Source: Bog-473 sp963850095 (GTDB lineage: Bacteria; Actinomycetota; Acidimicrobiia; Acidimicrobiales; RAAP-2). From it: a stretch of DNA of 64,000 nucleotides. Shown piece by piece: positions 7,477 to 16,370 of the stretch (position 1 is its first letter; every line of letters starts with the position of its first letter). The stretch lies in assembly GCA_963850095.1 (NCBI GenBank), contig CAWKJX010000013.1:217251-281250 (forward strand), written 5' to 3'. The notes under the pieces are model-generated. The model saw nothing but the letters and a program-made list of their open reading frames with translations, had not been told where the DNA came from and did not search any database. The position numbers and the translations under genes were made by a program.

Positions 7477-8739
7477 TCACGACTCCTTCGTCACCCCGAA
7501 ACGCTCCGTGTAGAAGTCCGTCGTGGCGCGGAGCTCCTCCCGGTCCAGGCCGAAGAGGGGGAGGTCGTATTCCACCGTCCCGAAGCGCCCCCGCGGATGT
7601 TCGGCCATGAAGGCGGCCATTGCGGCACGCGACCGGTCGTCGAGCGGCTGGCCGGCCACGTCGTAGACGCGTTGGACCATGCCGATGTCGTCGGCCATGA
7701 ACTCGTCGAAGTGCACCTCGATCGTCTGCTCGGCGGGCAACGCGTCGTGGTCGGCGACACTCTGGCGCAGCATGCGCTCCAGCCGGTCCGACCAGTACCG
7801 GCCGATACCCTCGACGTCCACCCGATTCCTGGTCAGCCGCGAGCTGTAGGCCAGCATCGTCACCATCGACGCCGTGACCGAGACGGGATCACGGTGCGTG
7901 AGGACGAAGGTGGCATCGGGGAAGGTCTCGGCCAGGACGGGGAATTGCTCGAGGTGCTGGGGTGACTTGAGCACCCAGCGCGTCCCGCCTCGCAACCACT
8001 GCAGCACCTGGAGCACCCGGACCAGGTAGCCGTAGCTGGGGCGCTGATTGCGGTTCAGGTAACCGTCACGCCAGAGGGGCATGGGTGTGATCGTCTCGAA
8101 CAGCATGGTCGAGAAGTCGATGGCCAGCAGCTGAATCTCCTCGTGTGCGTGCTCGACCGTCATTTCGTGCATGCGGGTGAAGTAGGGCAGGGCGGCGTTG
8201 AGGAACCCGAGGGCCATTGCCGTGCGCTCCAGACGCGGATCGGGCTGGCCGGGCCTGGGCTGTTCGCGCTCGGCCAGGACCGGCTCCAGGCTCTCCCAGT
8301 AGGGGAGGGAGCGCAGGGCAGGGTCGGCCGACATCAGATTGTGGAGGTGCGTCGTTCCCGTCCGGGGGAGCCCGCAGATGATGACGGGCGCGGTGATCCG
8401 CTGGTCGAGGATCTCCGGGTGGCGCGTCACCAGGTCCTCGATCAGGAGGCGGTTCTTGAGCAGTCCCGCGAGGAAGGTGTGTTGCTGCAGGACGCCGGCG
8501 CCGTTGAAGCCGCCCTCCTCGCGCATGGCTCGGCACAGCAGCTCGAGCCGGGCCTCGAAGTCGGCGGCCCCGAAATCTTCGAGGCCGGTCTCGGCCGTCG
8601 CCGCCTGTTTGAGACTGGCCGGTTCGAGCGCCAGCCGGGACCCGGCGTCCTCCATGAAGTCGAGGATGGCCCGGACGTCGTCGCCGTAGCGCGGGTCGGC
8701 CAGGTCGTCGAGACGGACCGCGGCCGGGCGCCCGCTCAT
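7477..8739 (-). CDS. Sulfotransferase family protein
   Basis: A 420-residue PAPS-dependent sulfotransferase of the large actinobacterial group. The 5'-phosphosulfate loop is CGLPRTGTTHLHNL and the 3'-phosphate binding segment is THRDPVSVTASM. The N-terminal 100 residues are a helical extension usual for this group. It starts at an ATG overlapping the stop of the upstream DUF1214 gene by four bases, so the two are co-translated. This pairing is common in mycobacteria and relatives. The acceptor substrate is not known; lipids or sterols are the usual guesses. Confidence 0.9.
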   Translation of the reverse strand: MSGRPAAVRLDDLADPRYGDDVRAILDFMEDAGSRLALEPASLKQAATAETGLEDFGAADFEARLELLCRAMREEGGFNGAGVLQQHTFLAGLLKNRLLIEDLVTRHPEILDQRITAPVIICGLPRTGTTHLHNLMSADPALRSLPYWESLEPVLAEREQPRPGQPDPRLERTAMALGFLNAALPYFTRMHEMTVEHAHEEIQLLAIDFSTMLFETITPMPLWRDGYLNRNQRPSYGYLVRVLQVLQWLRGGTRWVLKSPQHLEQFPVLAETFPDATFVLTHRDPVSVTASMVTMLAYSSRLTRNRVDVEGIGRYWSDRLERMLRQSVADHDALPAEQTIEVHFDEFMADDIGMVQRVYDVAGQPLDDRSRAAMAAFMAEHPRGRFGTVEYDLPLFGLDREELRATTDFYTERFGVTKES

Positions 8740-9758
8740 ACCGACGCCACGGGGACGACCTCGACCCGGGGCTGTGCGGGCGTGTCGTCGGGCAGGAACC
8801 AGCGGAACCAGATGCGGCCCGTGCGGTGGCCGGCCGTGGACACCCAATTCGGGTGGGCCGGGCGCTGGGGCGCCACCACAATGACCCAGGAGCCGTCGGG
8901 CTCGTAGGTCACCTCGGCTCCGTTGATGGTGACGCGCTCGTAGTCGTAGTTGTAGGTGTGCAGCAGCCTGTTCCACAGGCACATGTTCCAGAAGACGCAG
9001 GCGGGCGACCGGCCCCGGATGACCAGCGCCTCGTCGTCGGCCAGGTCGAAGGACCCCATGGCGTAGGAGGCGTCTCCGGCGGCCCAGCCGAAGGTGGTGG
9101 TGGGCACCGGATAGGGCGGGTCGACGGAGTTGGGCGTTCCGAGCGGAATGGGCACGATGGCGGCCTGTTCGCGCAGCCACGTCGTCATGGCCCGCAGGCG
9201 CCGGGCCAGGTCGGCGTCGTCCTGGCGGTAGACATCGGGCGGGTCGTCGGCCGTGATCGACCAGGCGGCCCGGCGGCCGGTCACCGGGTCGTCCAGGTAG
9301 TCGCGCGTGATGGCCGCGACGGCATCGGTCTCCAAGCGGATCCAGGCCGCCTCGGGATCGCTCGGCTCGGTCGCCGAGAGCACGATGTCGAAGGAGCCGT
9401 CGGCCCGGCGGAGGGCGTCGCGGCTGTTGACGGTGCCCACGATGTGCGTGGAATAGCGACCGTCGTCGGGCCCTCCGTAGACGGTCAGCGACATGTAGAC
9501 GGCGTCACCGGGCTGGACGTGGACCCGGTAGGTGCGGGCCGGGTCGATCGGGGCGTAGCAGTAGAACGCGTCGGCGTTGTCCCCGCCCCACTTCTTGTAG
9601 GGGCCTACGATCTCGACGAAGCGCGGGCGGGCCGTGTCGGACCATACGTTCACGTCGGCCGCCACCTGCAGCATGGACAGGACCCACTTGTGCGCTTCGA
9701 GCAGCGTGTCGGGGTCATTGGCGAGCGACTCGACCATGCGCCGCTGGGTCGCCGCCAC
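8736..9758 (-). CDS. DUF1214 domain protein
   Basis: A 340-residue cytoplasmic protein. The central part (YAPIDPARTYRVHVQPGDA, VYMSLTVYGGPDDGRYSTHI) and the C-terminal part (ACVFWNMCLWNRLLHTYNYD) fit DUF1214, a beta-rich domain found next to sulfotransferases and lipid genes. No catalytic role is established. The in-frame start is GTG at 9758. In another frame an ATG at 9804 gives MSTETETAF, which would join LQLLDEVAATQRR after removal of one base near 9777. That would be a more natural beginning, so an N-terminal frameshift is possible. Confidence 0.75.
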   Translation of the reverse strand: MAATQRRMVESLANDPDTLLEAHKWVLSMLQVAADVNVWSDTARPRFVEIVGPYKKWGGDNADAFYCYAPIDPARTYRVHVQPGDAVYMSLTVYGGPDDGRYSTHIVGTVNSRDALRRADGSFDIVLSATEPSDPEAAWIRLETDAVAAITRDYLDDPVTGRRAAWSITADDPPDVYRQDDADLARRLRAMTTWLREQAAIVPIPLGTPNSVDPPYPVPTTTFGWAAGDASYAMGSFDLADDEALVIRGRSPACVFWNMCLWNRLLHTYNYDYERVTINGAEVTYEPDGSWVIVVAPQRPAHPNWVSTAGHRTGRIWFRWFLPDDTPAQPRVEVVPVASV

Positions 9759-9987
9759 CTCGTCCAGCAGCTGGAGTGAAGGCCGTCTCGGTCTCGGTGC
9801 TCATGGGCCCAGTCTGCGTCAGGTTGCCCGGGCCTCGCTGGAGCGGCTGGTCCCGAGCCGGCCTGCCGTGAGCGTGGCGGCGGCCGACTCGTCGCGGAAT
9901 GAACCGTCAACAGCTGCCCGACGGTGAAGTGGGCATGTGGTGGGAGAGTCGAACACCGCAGGAAAAGTGGGTCGGGGGGAACGCGCG

Positions 9988-11211
9988 TCAGAGGGCGGCG
10001 GATCCCACAATGTCCGTCACGTGGACGCCCAGGCCCGGCAGGGATCCTTCATACGGAGCACCGCCGTAGGCGAAGACCCCGCCGTCCTTTCCGAAGAGCC
10101 AGTAACTGTTCTCGGAGAATGTCGGGGTGATGCTCGACACGGCGGCGTTCAAAACCAGAGGACTGCCGGGAAAGTTCCCCGCCGTGCCAAATCCGGCGAC
10201 CGCGCCCGCAGCCGTGGCCACCCAGTAGCCGGCGCCACCCGCAGAGCCGGCGATCCCTACGGCGTTCGTCACGTGCTGACCGAGGCCCACCATCGAGCCC
10301 AGGAACGGCGCATCCCCAAAGGCGAACACGCCGCCGTCCGCTCCGACCACCCAATAGCCCATGTCGGTCGGCGTTGCGGCCATTCCCACAATGTCCCCGA
10401 CGGTGACGTCCGAGTCCGGCAACGATCCTTCAAAACGAGAGATGCCGAACGGGTAGACCGCCCCATTGGCCCCCACCAGCCAGTAGCCATTGCCGTTCGG
10501 CGTGGTCGCGATCCCCACGATGTCGCGTACGGCCGTGGTGTCACCCGGTAGTGAGCCAAGGTAGGGCGCATCCCCAAAGGCGAAGACGCCACCGTCGGCC
10601 CCGACCAGCCAATATCCCCTGCCGGTGGGGGTCGCGACCATTCCCACAACGTCGTTGACCGTGACACCCGCGCCGGGCAGCGACCCCTCATAGGGCGCGC
10701 CCCCGAACGCGAAGACCCCTCCGTCGCTTCCAGTCATCCAGTAGCCGGGGAACATGCTGGTGAGTGCGAAGGGTTCTGTTGTTGCCGGCGTGAGCGACCC
10801 GCCCTCGAAGACCAACTGGTAGGTGCCGCTGTGTGAGAGCAGTGTGCAGTTGAAGTCGGCGATTCCAGTCGTCACAACCATTGGGTTTTCAGCACAGGAG
10901 ATGGCAGAACCACCTGAGGTCATGACTTCGCTGAGAGTGACCTCGTCCGTGTTGTCGCCCGTCACCACGTTGCCACTGCCGTCCTCGACCGAGACTCCGA
11001 TGGTGAACGGTTGGTTGAACAGAACCGTGGACGGAGGTTGGGTCGTGATCACCAGCTGTGTCGGAACACCGACCGGGGCAGCGCCGGCCGAGTCGGCCAA
11101 CCCAACTCCAGTCGGAACAAGCAGCCCCAGCGCAACGAGGAGGACGCCAACCACATAGCGCCCGCCATCAGAGATCGAGACCACTATCCACCTCACGAGA
11201 TTTACAGGCAT
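9988..11211 (-). CDS. Secreted Ig-like plus YWL-DGGVF-repeat protein
   Basis: A 407-residue exported protein. The N-terminus MPVNLVRWIVVSISDGGRYV is followed by a long hydrophobic stretch and an Ala-rich cleavage region. Residues about 50-150 look like an Ig-like/invasin-type fold (QLVITTQPPSTVLFNQPFTI). The rest is six repeats of about 43 residues of the form GYWLVGADGGVFAFGDAP, then YLGSLPG, then VGIATTPNGNG, probably a beta-propeller-like array. One repeat is degenerate (VATAAGAVAGFGTAGN). A related gene lies at 60.7-62.8 kb. The start could also be 57 bases upstream; this Met was chosen because the signal peptide follows it directly. Function unknown; a surface or secreted binding role is inferred. 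Confidence 0.75.
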   Translation of the reverse strand: MPVNLVRWIVVSISDGGRYVVGVLLVALGLLVPTGVGLADSAGAAPVGVPTQLVITTQPPSTVLFNQPFTIGVSVEDGSGNVVTGDNTDEVTLSEVMTSGGSAISCAENPMVVTTGIADFNCTLLSHSGTYQLVFEGGSLTPATTEPFALTSMFPGYWMTGSDGGVFAFGGAPYEGSLPGAGVTVNDVVGMVATPTGRGYWLVGADGGVFAFGDAPYLGSLPGDTTAVRDIVGIATTPNGNGYWLVGANGAVYPFGISRFEGSLPDSDVTVGDIVGMAATPTDMGYWVVGADGGVFAFGDAPFLGSMVGLGQHVTNAVGIAGSAGGAGYWVATAAGAVAGFGTAGNFPGSPLVLNAAVSSITPTFSENSYWLFGKDGGVFAYGGAPYEGSLPGLGVHVTDIVGSAAL

Positions 11212-11562
11212 TCTCGGCTGAATGGACTTTACGTCCGGAGGACCGACCGGACAATCATGGAAACCCATCGAGGCAGGGATCGCAACAGAGGACAGAATCT
11301 CTGGGACCCCAGGTGGATGCCGCGCTCCTCCCTTAAATGCTCAACATCCATGCTCTGGTGCAAAGGGTGGCACGAGCTTGCCCGTGCCGACCCCACTGAC
11401 CTCCGCGCCATCGCTGCTCCGGAATCCGGAGACACTTGCTTCCGCACCTTCGCCGCTAATGAGCCGCCTCTCGGCCTGAGACGAAATAGACCCGATGGAT
11501 GCCAGACTGAGCGCCAAGGGGGGCCGGTGGGACGATGCAGCATGAGGGGATAGTTTGAGCCC
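11212..11562 (+). other. Intergenic region without recognised gene
   Basis: This 350-base stretch lies between the divergent repeat-protein gene and the DUF1801 gene and should hold both promoters. Open frames through it are short or antisense and show no family similarity. I see no tRNA, strong hairpin or repeat. Confidence 0.4.
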
Positions 11563-11940
11563 ATGCCGATGCCGAAGCGGTCAAGTGTCGATGATTTCTT
11601 TGCACAGCTTGGGGACGTGCAGCGTCCGCACCTCGAGGCGCTCCGGGCGCTGAGTGTGGAGGTCGACCCAGAGGCGCGAGAGGAACTCAAGTGGAACCTT
11701 CCGGTCTACGTCCGCGGAGACAACACGAACCAGTGGATGCTCCAGAACTTCAAGCACCACTGCTCACTTCGATTTTCTCCTGAGTTCTTCGCCACCCAGA
11801 AGGCCGTGGTCGAGGCCGCCGGCTACGAGTTCGGCGAGGGCTTCATAAAATTGCCCTATAAGCGGGAGCTGCCGACCGAGCTCCTGAGGACACTGATGTT
11901 GGCGCGGGTGGCCGAGTTCGAAGCGCGGCATGCCGGCTAG
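11563..11940 (+). CDS. DUF1801 domain protein (YdhG-like)
   Basis: A 125-residue protein of the DUF1801/YdhG fold. It shows the usual helix SVDDFFAQLGDVQRPHLEALRA cut here to its key parts (DDFFAQL, HLEALRAL), then EELKWNLPVYVRG and FSPEFFATQKAVVEAAGYEFGEG. KWNLP.Y is the family's conserved strand. Biochemical role is unknown; the fold is related to a phosphate- or iron-binding frataxin-like shape in some members. The start ATG gives MPMPKRSSVDDFF. It stands alone, not in an operon. Confidence 0.8.
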   Translation: MPMPKRSSVDDFFAQLGDVQRPHLEALRALSVEVDPEAREELKWNLPVYVRGDNTNQWMLQNFKHHCSLRFSPEFFATQKAVVEAAGYEFGEGFIKLPYKRELPTELLRTLMLARVAEFEARHAG

Positions 11941-12084
11941 GCCGCGGGGGTCATGGTGCCTCGGCTCATCTCGATCGGGTGCCTTGATGGGCAGTTGACG
12001 CCACGTAGGCCACCGCCACGGCGCCGCCAGAATCAGTGCTGGACCTACACTGCGCGCAACAGGTGAGCACAGGGGGAGGTTCCT

Positions 12085-12480
12085 ATGCCAGTGAGTAAGC
12101 CACAAGATCTCCCGCGCGGAGGTGGGGACCGCTGGCCGCTGTGCGGCGCCGGTTTCCGGTCGGTCCAGTGGGGTGACCTCGAGGTCGGCTATACAGATAC
12201 CGGTGCGGGCGACCACACGCTCCTTTACCGGGGACTACCCGGTGATGTCTGCCCCTGCCCCCACTATGGATACATGTTCAGCGGGCGCTTGCGCTGTCGG
12301 TACCCTGGAAGCGATTGGCCGGACGAGGTAGCGGAAAAGGGCGACGCGTACTTCTTTCGCGCCGGACACGTGCTGATCTACGAGGAGCCGAGCGAAGTCG
12401 TCGAGTTCAACCCGGCCAGCGTGCTGCAGTACATGATGGACCACATCGAAAAGGCGGCGAGTCGCCTTGGCAATCCCTGA
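12085..12480 (+). CDS. Small cupin-like protein
   Basis: A 131-residue protein that appears to be a single beta-barrel of cupin type. The middle reads HYGYMFSGRLRCRYPGSDWP, then EVAEKGDAYFFRAGHVLIYEEPSEVVEF, which fits the glycine-rich turns of a cupin. Only part of the metal-binding His/Glu set is present. A very good ribosome binding site (GGGGAGG) lies eight bases before the ATG. No operon partner is visible. Hypothetical function. Confidence 0.7.
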   Translation: MPVSKPQDLPRGGGDRWPLCGAGFRSVQWGDLEVGYTDTGAGDHTLLYRGLPGDVCPCPHYGYMFSGRLRCRYPGSDWPDEVAEKGDAYFFRAGHVLIYEEPSEVVEFNPASVLQYMMDHIEKAASRLGNP

Positions 12481-12668
12481 GCACCGTTGAGATTTGTCCC
12501 GCCCGCCCCGCGCCTGCGGGACGACGGTCACCGGTTTTCTCGACACCGTGTGGACGCATCCGCCGACGACCCCACAGGTGTCGGTCTTCTCGGAGGTTTT
12601 CCTGACGCTGTCCTGAACCTGTCGCCCCCGATCACCGCAGCAGCCGGAATCCTCGGCGATGGGCCGCC

Positions 12669-13172
12669 ATGACCGACGTTCGAACGCGGCGTCTCCAGCT
12701 GCACGCGATCGATGTCGCCGAGGCCGAACGTATTGCCGCTCGGAGTGCGGGACCAGCCGATGCGTGGGCGGACGACTTCCCTTTCGAGGGCGACGTTGGC
12801 GCAGTGGGAGGATTCCTCCGCGCCACCGCAGGGTCCGGAGACCAGCGGCCGTTCGGCTACTACACCATCACCCGCCTGGCCGACGGGCTGGCCATCGGGG
12901 GCGTCGGCTTCAAGGGCCAGCCAGATGACGGCTGGGTCGAAGTCGGCTATGGCCTGGTTCCTTCTGCCCGCGGCAATGGCTACGCCGCGGAGGCGGTCGT
13001 CGCGCTCCTGTCCGTGGCCGCTCGCCATGGACTGTCCAGGGTGATCGCCAACACGACTCCGGACAACTTTGCTTCGCAGCGGACCCTCATCCGAGCCGGA
13101 TTCCGCCTTGTGAACACCGACGCGGAGTTCCACCACTTCGAAGTTCCCCTGAACGGGCGCAGCGCCACCTAG
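12669..13172 (+). CDS. GNAT-family N-acetyltransferase
   Basis: A 167-residue acetyltransferase of the RimJ/RimL-like GNAT group. The acetyl-CoA pyrophosphate loop is seen in VPSARGNGYAAEAVVALLSV (motif A, RGNGYA), preceded by VEVGYGLVP, and the C-terminal helix and strand FASQRTLIRAGFRLV are typical. It would transfer acetyl from acetyl-CoA to an amine on a small molecule or protein. The start MTDVRTRRLQL has no strong ribosome binding site. It converges on the next gene across 276 bases that hold nothing I recognise. Confidence 0.88.
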   Translation: MTDVRTRRLQLHAIDVAEAERIAARSAGPADAWADDFPFEGDVGAVGGFLRATAGSGDQRPFGYYTITRLADGLAIGGVGFKGQPDDGWVEVGYGLVPSARGNGYAAEAVVALLSVAARHGLSRVIANTTPDNFASQRTLIRAGFRLVNTDAEFHHFEVPLNGRSAT

Positions 13173-13448
13173 CCGATTGGCTGAATGGCACAAGCAGTGG
13201 CTCGACGCGTTGCCGGGCAGGCGCGGCTGACTCGCCGCGATGTGTGCGGCGGCCGTCGCTGCAGGCACACGTGCACGGGTCGTGCTCGCGTTGTGAGCCG
13301 TCGTCTGCCGGTGCTGGCGGCAGGTCTTCCGCTGGAAATAATCCCCTAGCCGGCGGTGTCAAACGGGCAGCGCTGACGGTGTGCCGGGGAGGTTCACCCT
13401 GCAGGCGAATCCCTTCCTTCCCTGAGCGGTTGAGGGGTGGCGCGGCTT

Positions 13449-13937
13449 CTAGCGGATCGGGCTGCCGAAGCGAATCACATTGCCGTCCGGATCGGTTACG
13501 GAGCCCTCCCGCTTGCCGTAATCCTCGTTCTGCGGGCCGGTCACTTCGATTCCCGCCTGTCTCCACTCTTCTGCCACCCGGTCGGCGTCCTGGCAGTGGA
13601 TGTAGAGACGCCCGACACCCGGAACATCGTCGCCCGCGCTTTGGGCGAGGTGGATCGTGAGGCCCCGATCCCGATGGGCAAATCCATAGGTGTCGTCGTG
13701 GAGGGACGTCTCGAAACCCGCACGCTCGTACCAGGCGGCCGAGCGAATCACATTGGCAACCGTGAAGATCGGTTCGAAGCCCGTGATCAGCCAAGTGCCG
13801 GTCATGAGCTGCAGTTGGCCGTCGTGTTGTGCGTTGAGGCCACTCAGGCAGTTGTGACAGATCGGCTGATCGGGGTGCGATCGCAAATGGACCCACCAAT
13901 CGACCGAGGCTGAGCAGCATGAACAGGTCACGGCCAT
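13449..13937 (-). CDS. VOC/glyoxalase-fold protein with N-terminal zinc-ribbon-like segment
   Basis: A 162-residue protein. Residues 1-35 hold paired cysteines (CSCC and CHNC about 25 apart) that look like a small zinc ribbon. Residues 55-162 are a VOC domain (FEPIFTVANVIRSAAWYERAGF, then HLAQSAGDDVPG and SVTDPDGNVIRFG). VOC proteins of this kind include bleomycin-resistance-like proteins and dioxygenase relatives. The zinc-ribbon extension is less common and may serve in binding to RNA, DNA or protein. No neighbour helps with function. Confidence 0.78.
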   Translation of the reverse strand: MAVTCSCCSASVDWWVHLRSHPDQPICHNCLSGLNAQHDGQLQLMTGTWLITGFEPIFTVANVIRSAAWYERAGFETSLHDDTYGFAHRDRGLTIHLAQSAGDDVPGVGRLYIHCQDADRVAEEWRQAGIEVTGPQNEDYGKREGSVTDPDGNVIRFGSPIR

Positions 13938-14070
13938 CGCCCGTTATCGTACGCGTCGGAGGGATGAAGGTTGCCGTTCAGTCAGGCGCTGTGGTCGTTT
14001 CGCCTCTCCGGGGACACCGGAGGACGCCCGTCTTGTCTCGTCCTGGGCAAGCCGAGGTAAGTTTCTCCTC

Positions 14071-15156
14071 GTGGCGACGTCCGAACCTATCGATGCACCG
14101 GCGCCTCGGACGCCCAAGCAGGAGCAGATGGACGCCTCGCCGGACATCGTCGAGGTGGTGCCGGGCATTCTGCGAATGCAACTTCCCATCGATTTCACCG
14201 GCTTGGGCCACGTGAATACGTATGCCCTCGAGGATGACAATGGCTTCACACTGGTCGATCCGGGGCTGCCAGGCGAAGAGTCGTGGTTGGCCCTCCGCAG
14301 CCGCATGGACACGGCGGGCATTCCCCTAGAGCGGGTGCACACCATCGTGGTCACCCATTCGCATCCCGACCACTTCGGTGGAGCGGGGTTGTTGGCCCAG
14401 GAGAGCGGGGGCGCCATTGTGGCCTCCGACCGCTTTCGCACCTTCTTCGATCCCGAAGACATTGACGATCGCGAGCTCGAGGCAGCGGACGACATCGATC
14501 CGGACGAGAGTCCGATCCCCAGCATCCGGATCGAACGGCCCGCACCCTGGGGAGGATCAACGGTCGGACCGCCACCCGAAGCCCGAGCCAGAATGCTCGC
14601 CAATCAGGCCGACCTCTTCAAGTGGTTCAAGCCACCCCGCCCGTCGCGCCGGATGGCCGATTGTGATCACATCGTGTTGGGTGGCCGGGACTGGGTCGGC
14701 CTCTTCACTCCGGGACACACCGATGACCATCTTTGCCTCTACGACGAGGAGAGTGGGGTGCTGCTCGTTGGCGATCAGGTGTTGCCTACCATCACGCCGC
14801 ACATCTCAGGGCTGATCGCGGGTGACCCGCTGCTCAGGTATCTCGAGTCGCTCGACCGCTTATCGGACCTACCTCACGTGTCCACGGTGTTGCCGGCGCA
14901 CGGCCAGCCGTTCGAAGATCTGGCCGGCCGGGCCGAGGAAATCAAGCGCCACCACGAAGAACGGTTGGAGCTATTGCTCGAGGTCTGCGATGTCTCGGGC
15001 TGGGCCAACGTCATCGACCTGTCACATGAGCTGTTCGCCCAGCGGTCATGGGGCTCCATGGCCGAGGCTGAGACCTTCGCCCACCTGGAGCACCTGCGGT
15101 ACAAGGGCGCAGTGCAGCGCCGGGAAGAGGCCGGCATTCTGCTCTATCACCTTTAG
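14071..15156 (+). CDS. Metallo-beta-lactamase-fold hydrolase (LACTB2/glyoxalase II-like)
   Basis: A 361-residue MBL-fold hydrolase. The metal motif is THSHPDHFGG (residues 95-104), the second His lies in FTPGHTDDHLCLY, the bridging Asp in GVLLVGDQVLP and the last His in VLPAHGQPFEDL. A C-terminal winged-helix-like part (HHEERLELLLEVCDVSG, LRYKGAVQR) places it with LACTB2-like proteins, which act on thioesters or nucleic acids. An insert of about 70 residues rich in Asp, Pro and Arg lies between the two metal motifs. The start is GTG. Substrate unknown. Confidence 0.88.
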   Translation: MATSEPIDAPAPRTPKQEQMDASPDIVEVVPGILRMQLPIDFTGLGHVNTYALEDDNGFTLVDPGLPGEESWLALRSRMDTAGIPLERVHTIVVTHSHPDHFGGAGLLAQESGGAIVASDRFRTFFDPEDIDDRELEAADDIDPDESPIPSIRIERPAPWGGSTVGPPPEARARMLANQADLFKWFKPPRPSRRMADCDHIVLGGRDWVGLFTPGHTDDHLCLYDEESGVLLVGDQVLPTITPHISGLIAGDPLLRYLESLDRLSDLPHVSTVLPAHGQPFEDLAGRAEEIKRHHEERLELLLEVCDVSGWANVIDLSHELFAQRSWGSMAEAETFAHLEHLRYKGAVQRREEAGILLYHL

Positions 15157-15391
15157 TCCGCCACATTGGAGACATTGAGCTGCCCACGAACGCCGGGTCG
15201 GGGTGCGTGTCACCGGCGCCTCGAAGGAACGCACCACCATGCTCACGGCAACCCGAACTGGGTCCTCGAATCGGTTCGGGTCATGGAAATGCTCACCGAT
15301 GAATGAATTTGCGAGACCTTCAACGTCCAACTGTACGAACGACTGATGTGCGCTCCGTAGGGCGGGCGAAGAGCGAAAGGGAGGACCGATC

Positions 15392-15901
15392 ATGACAGGG
15401 GAAAGCAGCCCGGTCGAAGTGTCACGCAGGATCGAAGCACCGGCTGCTCTCATCTTCGAGATCCTGGCGAATCCGCAACGCCACTCGGATTTCGACGGGT
15501 CTGCCATGCTCCGAGGAGCCGTCTTCGACCGTCCTATCTCCGACGTGGGCGACACCTTCACCATGAAGATGAATCGGCTCGGTCGCGACTACCTCATGCT
15601 CAACTATGTAGTGGAGTTCGAGCCGAACCGCCGCATCTTTTGGGAACCTGCTCCGGGAGACGTCCCTACGGCCGGCGGTGATCCAACCAAAGTGGGCGTC
15701 CCGGCGGGTTACCGCTGGGGCTACAGCCTCACCCCGGACGGTGACGACGCCACCGTGGTCACCGAGGTCTTTGACTGCGGCCCGGAGGAGAACCGTGAAC
15801 ACCTCCTACGCCAGGGCGGGGCGTGGATCAACGGGAACAACTCCGTGCTTGAGTCCATGGCGGCCAGCCTGGAGAGGCTCGAGAAGATCAGTACCGAGTA
15901 G
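15392..15901 (+). CDS. SRPBCC (START-like) family protein
   Basis: A 169-residue protein with the SRPBCC polyketide-cyclase/dehydrase-type fold: VEVSRRIEAPAALIFEILAN, HSDFDGS, and the C-terminal helix with NNSVLESMAASLERLEK. The family binds hydrophobic ligands in a deep pocket. The ATG is preceded by GGGAGG. It stands alone between two non-coding stretches. Ligand and role are unknown. Confidence 0.85.
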   Translation: MTGESSPVEVSRRIEAPAALIFEILANPQRHSDFDGSAMLRGAVFDRPISDVGDTFTMKMNRLGRDYLMLNYVVEFEPNRRIFWEPAPGDVPTAGGDPTKVGVPAGYRWGYSLTPDGDDATVVTEVFDCGPEENREHLLRQGGAWINGNNSVLESMAASLERLEKISTE

Positions 15902-16370
15902 GACCGGTGCCGGAGCGCATCTTCTTGCACCGCGAGCGGCACGGCGATGATGCGTCGGGACCACCCATAGCCCGCAGCGGCCGATCTGCACACCATCCAC
16001 CGCCGGCGACGTCTCAAACTCTCTACACCGGGGCGGACACCACCCCGTGTCGTCGGGTCGCGGCATCGCCGATCGACACCGCAGGAATAGCCGTTCACGC
16101 TCCAGGGTCGGCCTCCATAGATAAGAAAAGAGTGAGAATGCACATCGGCTCTCTTCCAGATGACCACGATGTCGCTCCCGGTCAGGAAGACGAACGTCTC
16201 ACCAGCGTCTCCGGCTACCTCATCGCACAATCAGACGAACGCCTCCGGCGCGACCTCACGACCTCGTAGTTCGGCTATCTTCCTCACAGAAGCCAGCTGG
16301 CCTCCGAATGGATTCGCCTCCGCCCCAATCGGGTTTGTGAGCCCGCCCCACTGTAGAAAGACGCCTGTTA
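15902..16370 (+). other. Intergenic region without recognised gene
   Basis: This 469-base stretch precedes the cyclophilin gene. It holds a short frame ending at 16269 (about 43 codons from an ATG at 16138) with no similarity I recognise and no ribosome binding site. No repeat, tRNA or strong hairpin was seen. Confidence 0.35.

Noticed and set aside
15157..15391. Possible coding relic on the minus strand between the MBL-fold and SRPBCC genes
   Set aside because: The translation looks fairly protein-like but matches no family I know, has no start, and opposes the flanking genes.
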